Assembly (NCBI GenBank): GCA_014383445.1
Contig: JACNHV010000262.1
Span: 1-32,036 of the forward strand
Origin: Candidatus Desulfobacula maris
GTDB lineage: Bacteria; Desulfobacterota; Desulfobacteria; Desulfobacterales; Desulfobacteraceae
Direction of reading: 5' to 3'
Length of the DNA stretch: 32,036 bases
A model generated the notes under the pieces. The model did no database searches. It saw only the letters and a program-made list of their open reading frames with translations, and had not been told where the DNA came from. The position numbers and the translations under genes were made by a program. This document shows positions 23,099 to 31,912 of this stretch, piece by piece (positions within the stretch are counted from its first letter, which is position 1; each line of letters starts with the position of its first letter).

Positions 23099-24895
23099 TT
23101 AAAACAAACGCTCTTCCATACTGGCGGCCGGGTTGTTTTCATATGTGATGGCCGTCAGTTTTCCAATAGTCGCAGGGATGATGGTGGTTATAAAAAATTG
23201 AGCTGTTTTGATTTTTCCCTGATAAAAATCTTTTTCCTTTGTATCTATTTTTAAAATTGAAATATTAGCCCGCCACAGCAGCATCCACGCAATTATGATA
23301 TCTCCTGCAGCCTCCATCAATGGATGGGCACAGGCAAATGCTGATATCATATGTTTTGATAAAAGTGCATTACCCGTATTTTTGCATGTGACTTCAAATA
23401 AAACAAGTGCGGCTTCCAATTTTATTGCAAGCTCATTTAAATTATCATGGTCCCTGGCTGTCAATATAGTTGCTTTAATCTCACGGATCAGCACATCCAG
23501 AAAAGCTCCATTATTTCCTGCAATCTTCCGGTTCAGAAAATCCATAGCCTGAATACCGTTTGAACCTTCATAAATGGAGGCAATTTTACAATCCCTTAGC
23601 ATCTGCTCCACAGGATACTCTCTGGTATACCCATATCCTCCAAATATCTGCATGGCCTCAACACAGACATCAAAGCCTTTTTCACTGGAATAGGCTTTGA
23701 CCACAGGTGTTAAAATTTCCACCAGATTTGAATAGTCTTGGGCCTCTTTCTTATCTGTTGCCGTCTCTTTTTTATCAAAACAATAGGCAACATAATAAAT
23801 CAGGCTTCTTATACCTTCCACATAGGATTTCATCTTTAAAAGCATCCGTTTCACATCAGGGTGACGAATAATCGGTACCTGGCCTGCCCCATGATCGGCA
23901 AGTTTTTCAATGCTGCGACCCTGGAGCCTTTGCTTTGCATAATCAAGGGCATGCAGATAGGCCAGATTAGCACTTGCAAAGGCCTGTGTTCCAACCTCCA
24001 GCCTGACTTCATTCATCATGTGAAACATGATTTGCATACCCCGGTTGGGGGTTCCCAGCAAAAATCCCCGGCACTTGCCTTTGCTGCCAAGAGACAGGGA
24101 GCAGGTTGGACTGCCATGAATTCCCATTTTTTCTTCAACCCCTGTACATACCACATCATTTAATTCACCGAATGTGCCATCTTTGTTAACCCAGATTTTG
24201 GGAACGATAAACAGGGAAATACCCTTGGTTCCAGCAGGAGCCCCTTCAATTCTGGCAAGTACGGGATGAATAATATTTTCAGTAAGATTCTGTTCCCCAT
24301 TTGTAATAAAAATTTTACTGCCAAAAATTTCATAGGTGCCATCATCCAGTTTTTTTGCCGAGGTTGTCAATGCCCCGACATCTGATCCAGCGCCGGGTTC
24401 TGTCAACAGCATTGTTCCTCCCCAGACACCAGTATAGAGTTTTTCCAAAAACAGGTCTTTTTGTTCCCTGGTTCCGAAAAGATCAATCATTTTTCCGGCA
24501 CCATGGCTGAGAATGGGATATGTTGTTAAAACATAATTTGCACAGGTAATATATTCCATGGCTGCCTGGGCAATACTGAAGGGAAGCCCCTGTCCGCCAT
24601 ACTCAGGATTTTCAGTTAATGCACACCATTCACCTTCCACAAGAAGTCTGTGGGGTTTTCTCAAACATTCCGGTACTTTGACCGTACCATTTTCAAAAAT
24701 CACGCCTTCTTTATCGCATTGAGTATAGGTTGGAAAAATTTCTTTAACGGCCAGATTTTTGGCTTCTTTTATCACCATATCAAACATTTTTTTATTAAAT
24801 GTTTTGTATTTTTCTGAAGTTAAAAACGAATCAACCTTAAATTGTTCATAAAGGACAAAATCGATATCTCTTTGATCGCTAAGTTTAGGGGCCAT
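23099..24895 (-). CDS. acyl-CoA dehydrogenase with C-terminal extension
   Basis: 598 aa, a long acyl-CoA dehydrogenase of the class with an extra C-terminal domain (after about residue 470). FAD-binding motif TEPGAGSD (165-172), catalytic base E443 in IYEGSNGIQ, flavin-side motif QIFGGYGYTREYPVEQMLRD (416-435). It oxidises acyl-CoA to enoyl-CoA and passes electrons to ETF, then to the membrane redox chain. It is the first gene of an operon with thiolase, FKBP and a two-component pair. AGAGGTG ribosome-binding site. Substrate chain length is unknown; family members act on medium/long or unusual acyl-CoAs. Confidence 0.93.
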   Translation of the reverse strand: MAPKLSDQRDIDFVLYEQFKVDSFLTSEKYKTFNKKMFDMVIKEAKNLAVKEIFPTYTQCDKEGVIFENGTVKVPECLRKPHRLLVEGEWCALTENPEYGGQGLPFSIAQAAMEYITCANYVLTTYPILSHGAGKMIDLFGTREQKDLFLEKLYTGVWGGTMLLTEPGAGSDVGALTTSAKKLDDGTYEIFGSKIFITNGEQNLTENIIHPVLARIEGAPAGTKGISLFIVPKIWVNKDGTFGELNDVVCTGVEEKMGIHGSPTCSLSLGSKGKCRGFLLGTPNRGMQIMFHMMNEVRLEVGTQAFASANLAYLHALDYAKQRLQGRSIEKLADHGAGQVPIIRHPDVKRMLLKMKSYVEGIRSLIYYVAYCFDKKETATDKKEAQDYSNLVEILTPVVKAYSSEKGFDVCVEAMQIFGGYGYTREYPVEQMLRDCKIASIYEGSNGIQAMDFLNRKIAGNNGAFLDVLIREIKATILTARDHDNLNELAIKLEAALVLFEVTCKNTGNALLSKHMISAFACAHPLMEAAGDIIIAWMLLWRANISILKIDTKEKDFYQGKIKTAQFFITTIIPATIGKLTAITYENNPAASMEERLF

Positions 24896-24933
24896 GCTTC
24901 ACCTCTTGTATGTATTAATATTTGGACATGTGA

Positions 24934-24962
24934 AATTTACTTATTCAGCATAAGTATGTCAA
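24934..24962 (-). promoter_or_regulatory. sigma-70-type promoter of the acyl-CoA dehydrogenase operon
   Basis: On the minus strand, TTGACA (24962-24957), a 17-base spacer, then TAAATT (24939-24934). The -35 is a perfect match and the -10 a 4/6 match. It sits about 40 bases before the ATG at 24895. A 19-base palindrome fills the spacer (separate entry). Confidence 0.7.
24938..24956. promoter_or_regulatory. palindromic operator inside the promoter spacer
   Basis: TACTTAT (24938-24944), TCAGC spacer, ATAAGTA (24950-24956): a perfect 7-5-7 inverted repeat placed exactly between the -35 and -10 boxes. This geometry is typical of a dimeric repressor that blocks RNA polymerase, for example TetR- or GntR-type fatty-acid regulators. 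The cognate protein is not in the window. Confidence 0.65.
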
Positions 24963-25258
24963 ACAAAAAATAACTGGGGGACAATCATGTAAACAGTGTT
25001 TATAACAAACTGGATAGAAATACAGTTAAAAAGCATGCGGAACAAAAGACTTTGCGTTGTAAAAACACTGCATATGTTTAATATGCTTTAGTTTTCACGC
25101 CTTGCCGGACAGGCGACTCAACTCCCAAAATTGGTAATTAATTTTTGAGTGAGCCCTAAAGAACGGTGCAAACCTGTTTCTTCTTTTCTGGATAATCTAT
25201 AAGGGCTCTATCTTTCTGAAAACTTCATAGTGTGGCCATTGGATATGTTATCTGAAAA
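24963..25258. other. non-coding region between the hmc and acyl-CoA dehydrogenase operons
   Basis: About 300 bases with no convincing coding frame and no tRNA fold. It contains only weak hairpins (GCATAT...ATATGC at 25070-25086, and CGCCT...AGGCG near 25099-25116) and an imperfect ACTCAA...TTGAGT stem around 25118-25152. No sigma-54 -24/-12 pattern was found on the minus strand here. A small RNA cannot be excluded, but nothing positive supports one. Confidence 0.4.
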
Positions 25259-25282
25259 TTTTGCAGGCCTATACCCGCAAAA
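25255..25282 (-). terminator. probable intrinsic terminator of the hmc operon
   Basis: On the minus strand TTTTGCGGG (25282-25274) pairs with CCTGCAAAA (25267-25259), 8 Watson-Crick pairs and one G-U, with a 6-base loop, followed by TTTT (25258-25255). It begins 6 bases after the hmcF stop codon. Confidence 0.6.
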
Positions 25283-25287
25283 GAATC

Positions 25288-26697
25288 CTATTCATCCTCT
25301 TCCTCCGCTTCCTCCTCTGGAAGTAAATGCTCCGGAATAATAAGCATTTTTATAATCAAGGGTTTCAGGAATGACCATCTGATACCAATTTCAAATTCTT
25401 CTTCCAGATCCCGGATGGCATCCCAGCAATTATGACAAGGCGAAATCACAAGTTTTGCGCCCGTTGCAATGATCTGATCTCTTTTGACTTTAAGACCTAC
25501 ATTTCTTTGTTTCCTGAAACACCCGATACCATTAAAACCACCGCCGCCGCCGCAACAGAAATTATGTTCCTTATTGGGTGACATTTCTATAAAATAACCC
25601 GGTTCTACAATGTACGAAATGATTTCCCTGGCAGTCTCTCTTAATCCATGATTTCTAACGTAGTTACAAGAGTCCTGCAGTGTAACCGGTTCTTTAATTC
25701 TTTTTGCAGGGTCTATTTTCAACTTACCCGTTCTTAACGCCTCTGCCAGCCATTCGATATAATGAATGGATTCAACGGGCGGTCTTCCGCTTTTTCTTCC
25801 GGCCCAATAGGGTCCTTCAACAACGGTTGCTCTATGGGCATGACCGCATTCAGTCCCGATCATTCGCTTGGGTCGTAATCGGTCCATGGCATCATAGACA
25901 CTTTCCACCTGCATTTTACAGGCAGCCCAGTCACCTGCGAACATGGCAAGACTTGTCAGCTCCCACCCTTTTGAAGGAATGGTCCAATTTTCTCCTGCAA
26001 TATGGAATAAAATGGCCGCTTCCGCAAGATCTTCAGGATAATGTTTCGCTTCCCGGGCATTAACGGTATACATGATATCAGCATCTTCCACATCCACTGG
26101 TACTTTCAGGCCGGGATACTCTTCTTCATTCTCTTCAATCATCCACTCAAAGGTGTCAATATAATCTTCGCTTGTTATATCCATCTGGGCATTGTAAACC
26201 CTGTGCATGCCGGCACCAATTTTCATTTCCCAGGGGACAAATCCCTGCTGGTAACAAAGGCCCCGAAGATACCCGAACATAATACCCGTATCAATTCCAT
26301 GGGGGCAATACGTCCCACACCTGTTGCAACAGGTGCACTGGGCCCATGCAACTTCCATGGCGTGAAGCATGAATGCATTGTCAACCTTTCCTTTTTTCCG
26401 TATGATTTCACCAAGGGTTGACTGAATCTTATAGGCAGGAACCTGTTTGGGATCCCTGTCATTGGCAAGATACAAAAAACAGCTGTCTGCGCACATACCA
26501 CAATGGGCACAAATTTCAAGCCAGGTCCGGATTCTTGTTTTACAGGTATTCTGGATGGTTTTCCATAAAAGATCTGAATCAATTTCCAAATGCTTCATTT
26601 CTTCATAATATATTTTACCGCTCTTGTCTGCAAGAAGCGTGGTAATACCTTCAGCAGTGTCAACGGGTTTTTTATTGCATAATGTTCCTTCTGGCAC
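25288..26697 (-). CDS. hmcF: HmcF, HdrD-like cytoplasmic iron-sulfur subunit (CCG domains)
   Basis: 469 aa starting at GTG 26697 behind TAAGGAGAT. Two [4Fe-4S] sites (C63, C66, C69, C73; C121, C124, C127, C131) and C-terminal CCG-type motifs: C344 (QDSCN), C381-C382 (NFCCGGGGG) and C421/C424 (SPCHNC). It is the cytoplasmic subunit of the Hmc complex and a paralogue of TmcB, with the same motif order. The C-terminus has an extra acidic tail ([10 protein letters not shown]) not seen in TmcB. It probably exchanges electrons with a cytoplasmic disulfide or carrier. Last gene of hmcABCDEF. Confidence 0.92.
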   Translation of the reverse strand: MPEGTLCNKKPVDTAEGITTLLADKSGKIYYEEMKHLEIDSDLLWKTIQNTCKTRIRTWLEICAHCGMCADSCFLYLANDRDPKQVPAYKIQSTLGEIIRKKGKVDNAFMLHAMEVAWAQCTCCNRCGTYCPHGIDTGIMFGYLRGLCYQQGFVPWEMKIGAGMHRVYNAQMDITSEDYIDTFEWMIEENEEEYPGLKVPVDVEDADIMYTVNAREAKHYPEDLAEAAILFHIAGENWTIPSKGWELTSLAMFAGDWAACKMQVESVYDAMDRLRPKRMIGTECGHAHRATVVEGPYWAGRKSGRPPVESIHYIEWLAEALRTGKLKIDPAKRIKEPVTLQDSCNYVRNHGLRETAREIISYIVEPGYFIEMSPNKEHNFCCGGGGGFNGIGCFRKQRNVGLKVKRDQIIATGAKLVISPCHNCWDAIRDLEEEFEIGIRWSFLKPLIIKMLIIPEHLLPEEEAEEEDE

Positions 26698-26737
26698 GGA
26701 TTTATCTCCTTAAAAGCTGGTTTCAATAAAATTTTAA

Positions 26738-27418
26738 CTACCAGGCCATTTTACTTCCTTTTAGTCCACCGCGTTTTATTCCAAAATCCATTCCAAGCTG
26801 TGCCCTTGAGGCAAAGAATAAAAACACGTGGGAAAGCTTGGTAAAAGGGATGGCTAAAAGAACAATTTCACCTGTCAGAATATGGGCGGTCAGCCAAAAT
26901 GAATAATCACCTACCTGATAACGGGCTAGCATCCCTGTAATAAAAGGCGCAATGGAAATCAACAGGATACCCCAGTCTTTTCTGTCTGTCATAATTCTTA
27001 CTTCAGGAAGAACCAGTCTTCGCAAAAGCAAAAATAACAAGCTGATAACGGCTATCCATGTCAACCAATCCGCAACAGGTGTGCTAAGGTTAAAAAACAA
27101 AGAAAATCCCAGCTTTTCTTTTAAAAAGACATTATGGCCGATGAGAAAAAGAGGTAGAAGGATGGCTCCCACATGAAAGCCAAAGAATGCTGCGGCCATG
27201 ACGGGTTGCGCTCTCCAGCCATAGGTACCATAAGGTATCAGCCATTTGTAAATAGATCTTACCGCCCCTTTAAAACCCATGGCCGGATATTCTTTGTATG
27301 CGACTCTGTCCAATTGCCATGAAAGACCGTTAAAATACTGATAGAATCGTACAATCATTCCAATAATACAGACCCCAAGCGCGATATAAAAGGCGGGCCC
27401 TGTTAATAATGTGTACAT
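26738..27418 (-). CDS. hmcE: HmcE, membrane cytochrome b subunit (NarI/DsrM-like)
   Basis: 226 aa from the ATG at 27418, chosen because GGAGG lies at the right distance (ATGGAGGATAAGATG); the ATG 12 bases earlier would put that Shine-Dalgarno inside the gene. About five to six membrane helices, with paired histidines in FGFHVG, LIGHNV, TAHILTGE and KLSHVF as likely ligands of two b hemes. It is a paralogue of TmcC, sharing VADWLT/VADILT and LPEV/VPEV segments. It links the periplasmic cytochrome HmcA to HmcF across the membrane. Confidence 0.92.
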   Translation of the reverse strand: MYTLLTGPAFYIALGVCIIGMIVRFYQYFNGLSWQLDRVAYKEYPAMGFKGAVRSIYKWLIPYGTYGWRAQPVMAAAFFGFHVGAILLPLFLIGHNVFLKEKLGFSLFFNLSTPVADWLTWIAVISLLFLLLRRLVLPEVRIMTDRKDWGILLISIAPFITGMLARYQVGDYSFWLTAHILTGEIVLLAIPFTKLSHVFLFFASRAQLGMDFGIKRGGLKGSKMAW

Positions 27419-27464
27419 CTTATCCTCCATATTTCCTTATAAATTTAATACTATACGTTTTGAC

Positions 27465-27587
27465 TTAATCATCCCGATCCGTCAGATATAACCAGTAAAG
27501 CGGCATAAAGACCAGGATAGCTCCCATTACAAGGTAAGTTATACCCTTGGAATATGTCATAAAATCGTGGAGAGTAAAAAATTCCAT
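27465..27587 (-). CDS. hmcD: HmcD, small membrane peptide of the Hmc complex
   Basis: 40 aa: starts MEFFTLHDFMTYSKGITYLV, then one hydrophobic helix (about residues 16-36) and a charged end TDRDD. A strong AAAAGGAGAACATA ribosome-binding site precedes the ATG. Its size, single helix and position between hmcC and hmcE match the tiny HmcD of Desulfovibrio. Its function is unknown, presumably assembly or stability of the membrane part. It is easily missed by gene finders because of its length. Confidence 0.85.
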   Translation of the reverse strand: MEFFTLHDFMTYSKGITYLVMGAILVFMPLYWLYLTDRDD

Positions 27588-27601
27588 TATGTTCTCCTTT
27601 T

Positions 27602-28774
27602 CTAATGATCTTTTTTATATTCAGGATGTTCATATAAAATGGGCATCCTTGTTACAACGAATCGATACGCAACCACACCTATTGTGATGATAAATATTGT
27701 GATAAAAAATTCCATAAAACTGGGGAAATAACGGTCAGCAGATGGCAGGTGCCAGTTAAATGCAATAAGAGAAACGTTCAGTCTGTTGAGCACAATACCC
27801 AGAACTGTCCAAATGGCTGCAATCCGGATCAATTTGGTGTTCTTTTCCCTTGAGCCGACACTATACAGGATTGCGGGGAAAAGTACAAACCCGATGAGCT
27901 CAACCAGGAACCAGAGCCCCCAACCCGTTGTGAGGTAATGCCAGTTGTTATCCACGGCAATGCCGATAATTTTTATACCAACATACCCCATCATGATAAA
28001 AGAAGCGGCTTTCCCAAATCCAAGGACAACACCATTGGCTTCGGCAAGATGCGTATCATCCATTTTGTGATGGAGCCATTTATGGGCCAGGGTACCTTCA
28101 AAAATAACCATGGACAAGCCTGCAAACATGCTGGAAATGAAAAAATAGACATGCAGATATCCTGAATACCAGAGCGGATGAAGCTTGGAAGGGGCTATGA
28201 GAAAAAGAGCACCCAGAGAGGACTGGTGAAGTGTTGAAAGAACAACACCAAAAATTGTTAAAACAAGGGTTAGTCTCACCACCCAATGGCGTATTCGTTT
28301 AAACCCGAGCCATTCAAATGCTGCCGGCGTTGTCTCTACAAACAGAACAGTCAAGTATAAAAAAACGCAAAGACCCACCTCAAACAACAAAGAAGAGGTG
28401 CCCTGGGAATAAAATATAGGATAAGGCAGTTTCCAGGGTCTACCCACATCGTAATTCAGGGCAAATACAACCAGGGCATACCCTAAAAATGCGGTTAATA
28501 TGGCTGGTCTGACAGCTGAATGATATTTTTTTAATCCAAAAATATAGCAGGCCGATGAGGTCATATATCCGCCGGCAGCCAGGGAAACACCACACAAAAG
28601 ATCAAACCCGATCCAAAGTCCCCATGGATTATTATTATCAAGATTTGTGACGGCTCCAATTCCCTTTGTGAACCTGAGTATTGTGATGATCAGTCCAACA
28701 AAGATTATGATACCGGCAACCACATTAAAGGGTGTAAAATATTGCTTTTCAGCAATGGCTTTTTCTGGTCCCAT
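27602..28774 (-). CDS. hmcC: HmcC, NrfD/PsrC-family integral membrane subunit
   Basis: 390 aa with about ten hydrophobic helices, matching NrfD-like membrane anchors that interact with menaquinone or conduct protons. It contains NNPWGLWIGFDLLCGVSLAA, the typical NrfD-family start of a helix. The ATG follows the hmcB stop codon directly, and the hmcB end GAGGAGGAATAA supplies the ribosome-binding site, so translation is coupled. It would connect the periplasmic Fe-S protein HmcB to the membrane. Confidence 0.93.
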   Translation of the reverse strand: MGPEKAIAEKQYFTPFNVVAGIIIFVGLIITILRFTKGIGAVTNLDNNNPWGLWIGFDLLCGVSLAAGGYMTSSACYIFGLKKYHSAVRPAILTAFLGYALVVFALNYDVGRPWKLPYPIFYSQGTSSLLFEVGLCVFLYLTVLFVETTPAAFEWLGFKRIRHWVVRLTLVLTIFGVVLSTLHQSSLGALFLIAPSKLHPLWYSGYLHVYFFISSMFAGLSMVIFEGTLAHKWLHHKMDDTHLAEANGVVLGFGKAASFIMMGYVGIKIIGIAVDNNWHYLTTGWGLWFLVELIGFVLFPAILYSVGSREKNTKLIRIAAIWTVLGIVLNRLNVSLIAFNWHLPSADRYFPSFMEFFITIFIITIGVVAYRFVVTRMPILYEHPEYKKDH

Positions 28775-29923
28775 TTATTCCTCCTCTTTCACAGCGTCAT
28801 CAGCAGCATTGGTTCCGTCAACAGCATTGGTATCCTCCACAGCTTCATCATCACCTGTTTCAGCTTCTTGTGCGGCTTTGGCATCTTCCTCAGCCTTTTT
28901 AGCTGCTTCCTGCAGAGCTTTTTTAACCTCATTTTGTATAGCTGTCTCTTTTTCTTTGGTCATTTTGTCTTTGAGCTTTGAAAGCTGATCGTTCATTTCA
29001 TTTTCTGCAAGCGCTTGGGTTGATTTAACTGCTTGTTCCAGTTCCTGGCTTGCAATTTTTTCTTTTCTTTTGGAAATGGCATATACGCCTGTTAAAAGAA
29101 CGGGCCAGAGTCCAACGATAATGGGTACTGTCCCTAAAGCGCCAGAAGTAAATTGGGGGGCAGGTGTAACGCCTAAGTCTTCCCGCATATCTATCTGTTC
29201 AAAAGGAATGCCTGACAGATAAAGCCAGCTTGTGCCACCCATTTCATACTCGCCATAAACATGCTCAATATAGTGGTCAGGGTTTTTATTAATTTTCTTC
29301 CAGGCAAGCTTTACAAGATCTTTCCGCTTCCCGAAAATAAGCGCTTCTCTCGGGCAGATATCCACACAGCCCGGAAGTTTGCCTTCCAGGATTCTGGGAA
29401 GACACATGGTACACTTGGTCACTTTGGGTGTTAAAGGATCATTATAGGTATATGCAGGAATATTAAAGGGGCAGGCAACCATGCAGTACCGGCAACCCAC
29501 ACAAAGCGATTCGTCATATACCACTGCACCTGTTTCATCTTTTTTTAATGCCTTTACAAAACATGCAGAGGCACATGCCGGCTCCTGGCAATGATTACAC
29601 TGTTTTTTTGCAAAAACATCCCCGCTTCCTTTAAACTTATTTACCACAGTATAGCTTGCTTCGCCTGTTCGCCTTTTTTGATCCATTACTTTAAGATCAT
29701 CAAACGGTCTTTCTGGTTTATCAAGCTTGTTGACTTCATTACAGGCTTGTTCACATTTCCTGCATCCGATACATTTGGTTGTGTCATGCAGAACGCCAAA
29801 GCCTTCCGGATATCCCTTGAAATGTTTGTTTGTGGCACCATAAGCTTTTGTCAGTGCGCCCGTTGTGGTGGCACCGATCGTCGCTCCAAGCGAACCCAAA
29901 AACTTTCTACGAGAAATAGCCAT
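28775..29923 (-). CDS. hmcB: HmcB, periplasmic four-cluster ferredoxin subunit with Tat signal
   Basis: 382 aa. A twin-arginine signal SRRKFLG (4-10) plus hydrophobic stretch directs export. Sixteen cysteines in four groups: C51-C61, C109-C121, C141-C151 and C171-C190, giving four [4Fe-4S] clusters as in DmsB/HmcB. One membrane helix at about 261-284 anchors it. A long tail (about 287-382), rich in Ala, Glu, Lys and Asp and probably coiled coil then acidic, follows the helix and should face the cytoplasm. It relays electrons from HmcA to HmcC. AAAGGG precedes the ATG. Confidence 0.93.
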   Translation of the reverse strand: MAISRRKFLGSLGATIGATTTGALTKAYGATNKHFKGYPEGFGVLHDTTKCIGCRKCEQACNEVNKLDKPERPFDDLKVMDQKRRTGEASYTVVNKFKGSGDVFAKKQCNHCQEPACASACFVKALKKDETGAVVYDESLCVGCRYCMVACPFNIPAYTYNDPLTPKVTKCTMCLPRILEGKLPGCVDICPREALIFGKRKDLVKLAWKKINKNPDHYIEHVYGEYEMGGTSWLYLSGIPFEQIDMREDLGVTPAPQFTSGALGTVPIIVGLWPVLLTGVYAISKRKEKIASQELEQAVKSTQALAENEMNDQLSKLKDKMTKEKETAIQNEVKKALQEAAKKAEEDAKAAQEAETGDDEAVEDTNAVDGTNAADDAVKEEE

Positions 29924-29958
29924 AATTATACCCTTTATATTTATATCCTTTGAATATT

Positions 29959-31542
29959 CTATTTCTTTTCTTCATGACATTTGGCGCAGTCTGTTGCTGC
30001 AACGGCTTTAACTTCCATTTTCTCATGGCAGGTGATGCACTGTCCATGATATGCCCCTTTTAACCCGGGTCTGCCGTCTGATCCATCACTTGTATCAGGG
30101 CCTTTTTTACTGTGACAGGAAGCACATTTAGGCGGTTCCAGCGTTTTGGGACTATTATGATGGCATCCCATACACAGCCCTGCCTGGTCATTATGAAACG
30201 TCTTGGCCATATCGCTTTTTTCAACCCGCAGGAATATCGCCTGAACCATTTTCCGGTGAGGGAACGAACTGGGTTTATACTCACTGGACAACACATCTAT
30301 AACGACATTTTCAGGAATCTTGTCTATCTGAACAGATTTGTAATGTGAGGACAGATCTTTTAACGCCATTTTTGCCACTTTTGCAGGTTCCATAGATTGC
30401 AGTTGTTTTTTATCTAAACTATGGCATGTCTTGCAGGAATCGGAATTATCCTTTTTAGCGGGTGCCTGAAAATGGCAGCCGGCACAATCAGAATTTTTTG
30501 TCAATTCCTTGTGACAGCCGATACAACTCTTTGTGCTGTCCTGTTTGTGCATGGCTTGTTCAAGACTGATAAATCCACCCTTTGATTCACCCCCGTCTGT
30601 CCCATGACAATCATTACATTTTTTCAATGTCTCATGATGACATACCTTACAGCTTTGAGCAGTTGCTTCATGGGACTTATGATCAAAGGCCACAGCCTTC
30701 ATATAATTGTCTTTTGTCTGAGTTCCGGTTTCCCAGCCTGTGATGGCAACTTCATCTGGCTGATTTCGTTTGAGCCGAGGGATATCAACAACTTTTTTTA
30801 TCTTTTGCTGCTTTTCTTTATCATGACAGGCCTCGCAGGTTGTGGGGCCGGCAGCAATATTTTGGCCTTTAAAGGTTTGATGACATTTTACACAGGAATC
30901 ATGGGACGCTTCCTGAATTGACCTGATGTCGTCTTGTTTTACCGGTTTATGACAATAAACACAGGATTCTTCTTCACCTTTGATGTAAAAAATCTCTTTT
31001 GTTTTCTCATTATATTTATGATGGCAACGGCTGCAATTATCTTTAATTAAAGGATCCATACCCTTAATCTGGTCTGAACTTTCATGTATGAAATGCAATG
31101 ATTTATCAAAACTGATTTCCTCCCAGGATGATCCTTTAGATTTATCCGGAATATGACAGGTTCTGCACTCAGCAGCTTCAGGGCCGAAAGTTTCATTGGA
31201 TGCTTTTTTTTCCACATGACAGGCAATACATTCAGCATGATATAAATCCATGGACGCTTTCTCATTGGTCCTTTTGAATTTAAAGACAAAGGCATTATCT
31301 TTTTCAAGATGACAGGCTGCACATTTCCCTTCAAGAGCCTGGGTGTGAAGATCATGCTTAAAACTGACAGCCGGCATTTCATCTTTGCTCAACCCGGTTT
31401 CAAGTTTAATAGTAATCCGATCCGATCTCTTATCATTATCAATATCAATATTTTTAGTACTGGTTTGCCCTATAAAGGGAAACAAAATGGATAAGACAAT
31501 CATCGCAAGAAACGTGAGCTGAAATGATTTAACTTTTAACAT
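29959..31542 (-). CDS. hmcA: HmcA, 16-heme high-molecular-weight cytochrome c
   Basis: 527 aa periplasmic cytochrome. Signal sequence about 1-26 ([19 protein letters not shown]). I count exactly 16 CXXCH sites: CAACH, CIACH, CRTCH, CSRCH, CVYCH, CVKCH, CEACH, CKVCH, CNDCH, CIGCH, CAGCH, CKTCH, CMGCH, CASCH, CITCH and CAKCH. This equals the 16 hemes of Desulfovibrio HmcA (about 545 aa). It collects electrons from periplasmic cytochrome c3/hydrogenases for the Hmc membrane complex. AGGGGATT precedes the ATG; first gene of hmcABCDEF. Confidence 0.96.
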   Translation of the reverse strand: MLKVKSFQLTFLAMIVLSILFPFIGQTSTKNIDIDNDKRSDRITIKLETGLSKDEMPAVSFKHDLHTQALEGKCAACHLEKDNAFVFKFKRTNEKASMDLYHAECIACHVEKKASNETFGPEAAECRTCHIPDKSKGSSWEEISFDKSLHFIHESSDQIKGMDPLIKDNCSRCHHKYNEKTKEIFYIKGEEESCVYCHKPVKQDDIRSIQEASHDSCVKCHQTFKGQNIAAGPTTCEACHDKEKQQKIKKVVDIPRLKRNQPDEVAITGWETGTQTKDNYMKAVAFDHKSHEATAQSCKVCHHETLKKCNDCHGTDGGESKGGFISLEQAMHKQDSTKSCIGCHKELTKNSDCAGCHFQAPAKKDNSDSCKTCHSLDKKQLQSMEPAKVAKMALKDLSSHYKSVQIDKIPENVVIDVLSSEYKPSSFPHRKMVQAIFLRVEKSDMAKTFHNDQAGLCMGCHHNSPKTLEPPKCASCHSKKGPDTSDGSDGRPGLKGAYHGQCITCHEKMEVKAVAATDCAKCHEEKK

Positions 31543-31912
31543 GATTCAATCCCCTGATTGATTTGTAAAACTCAATTCCAAACTACCCAACCATCATTAA
31601 TCGGGTATTTCCTACTATTTTTATAGTATTAAGTCAACCAAAAACTATGAATCTTTAACTCTTCTTAAAAAAGCTATTATTTTAGCATGTTACATACAAT
31701 AAAGACAGGTTTCAGTTCCAATTCAAATAGCGACAAATATTCAGCCGGAAAGATATCCTTTATTTCATATCATGGCTTGATTGCCTTTTCTACTTGATTT
31801 AATTGAATATTTCAGGCTATTATTGATTTTTTTTATTTCAGAGCATACACTGCATTGAATTTTTCAGTAGAATATTGATTAGGATATAGACATAATAGAA
31901 CAGGAGGAAGGA
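31543..31912. promoter_or_regulatory. divergent control region between hmcA and the ferredoxin-NADP+ reductase gene
   Basis: 370 AT-rich bases with no coding frame. A perfect palindrome TACTAT-TTTT-ATAGTA lies at 31613-31628. On the hmcA strand a TTGACT -35-like box (31637-31632) stands just upstream, with no good -10 at 17 bases (TAGGAA), which suggests an activated promoter or an operator. No -24/-12 sigma-54 pattern was found on either strand. Confidence 0.45.

Noticed and set aside
25070-25086. GCATAT-GTTTA-ATATGC inverted repeat as an operator or terminator
   Set aside because: Short AT-rich arms, far from any start codon and without promoter elements nearby.
24963-25258. tRNA or structured riboswitch in the gap between the hmc and acyl-CoA dehydrogenase operons
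   Set aside because: No cloverleaf, no CCA end and no recognisable riboswitch core could be built from the sequence.
31543-31912. Sigma-54 promoter for hmcA or the Nfn-like gene
   Set aside because: No GG-N10-GC pattern with supporting bases on either strand.
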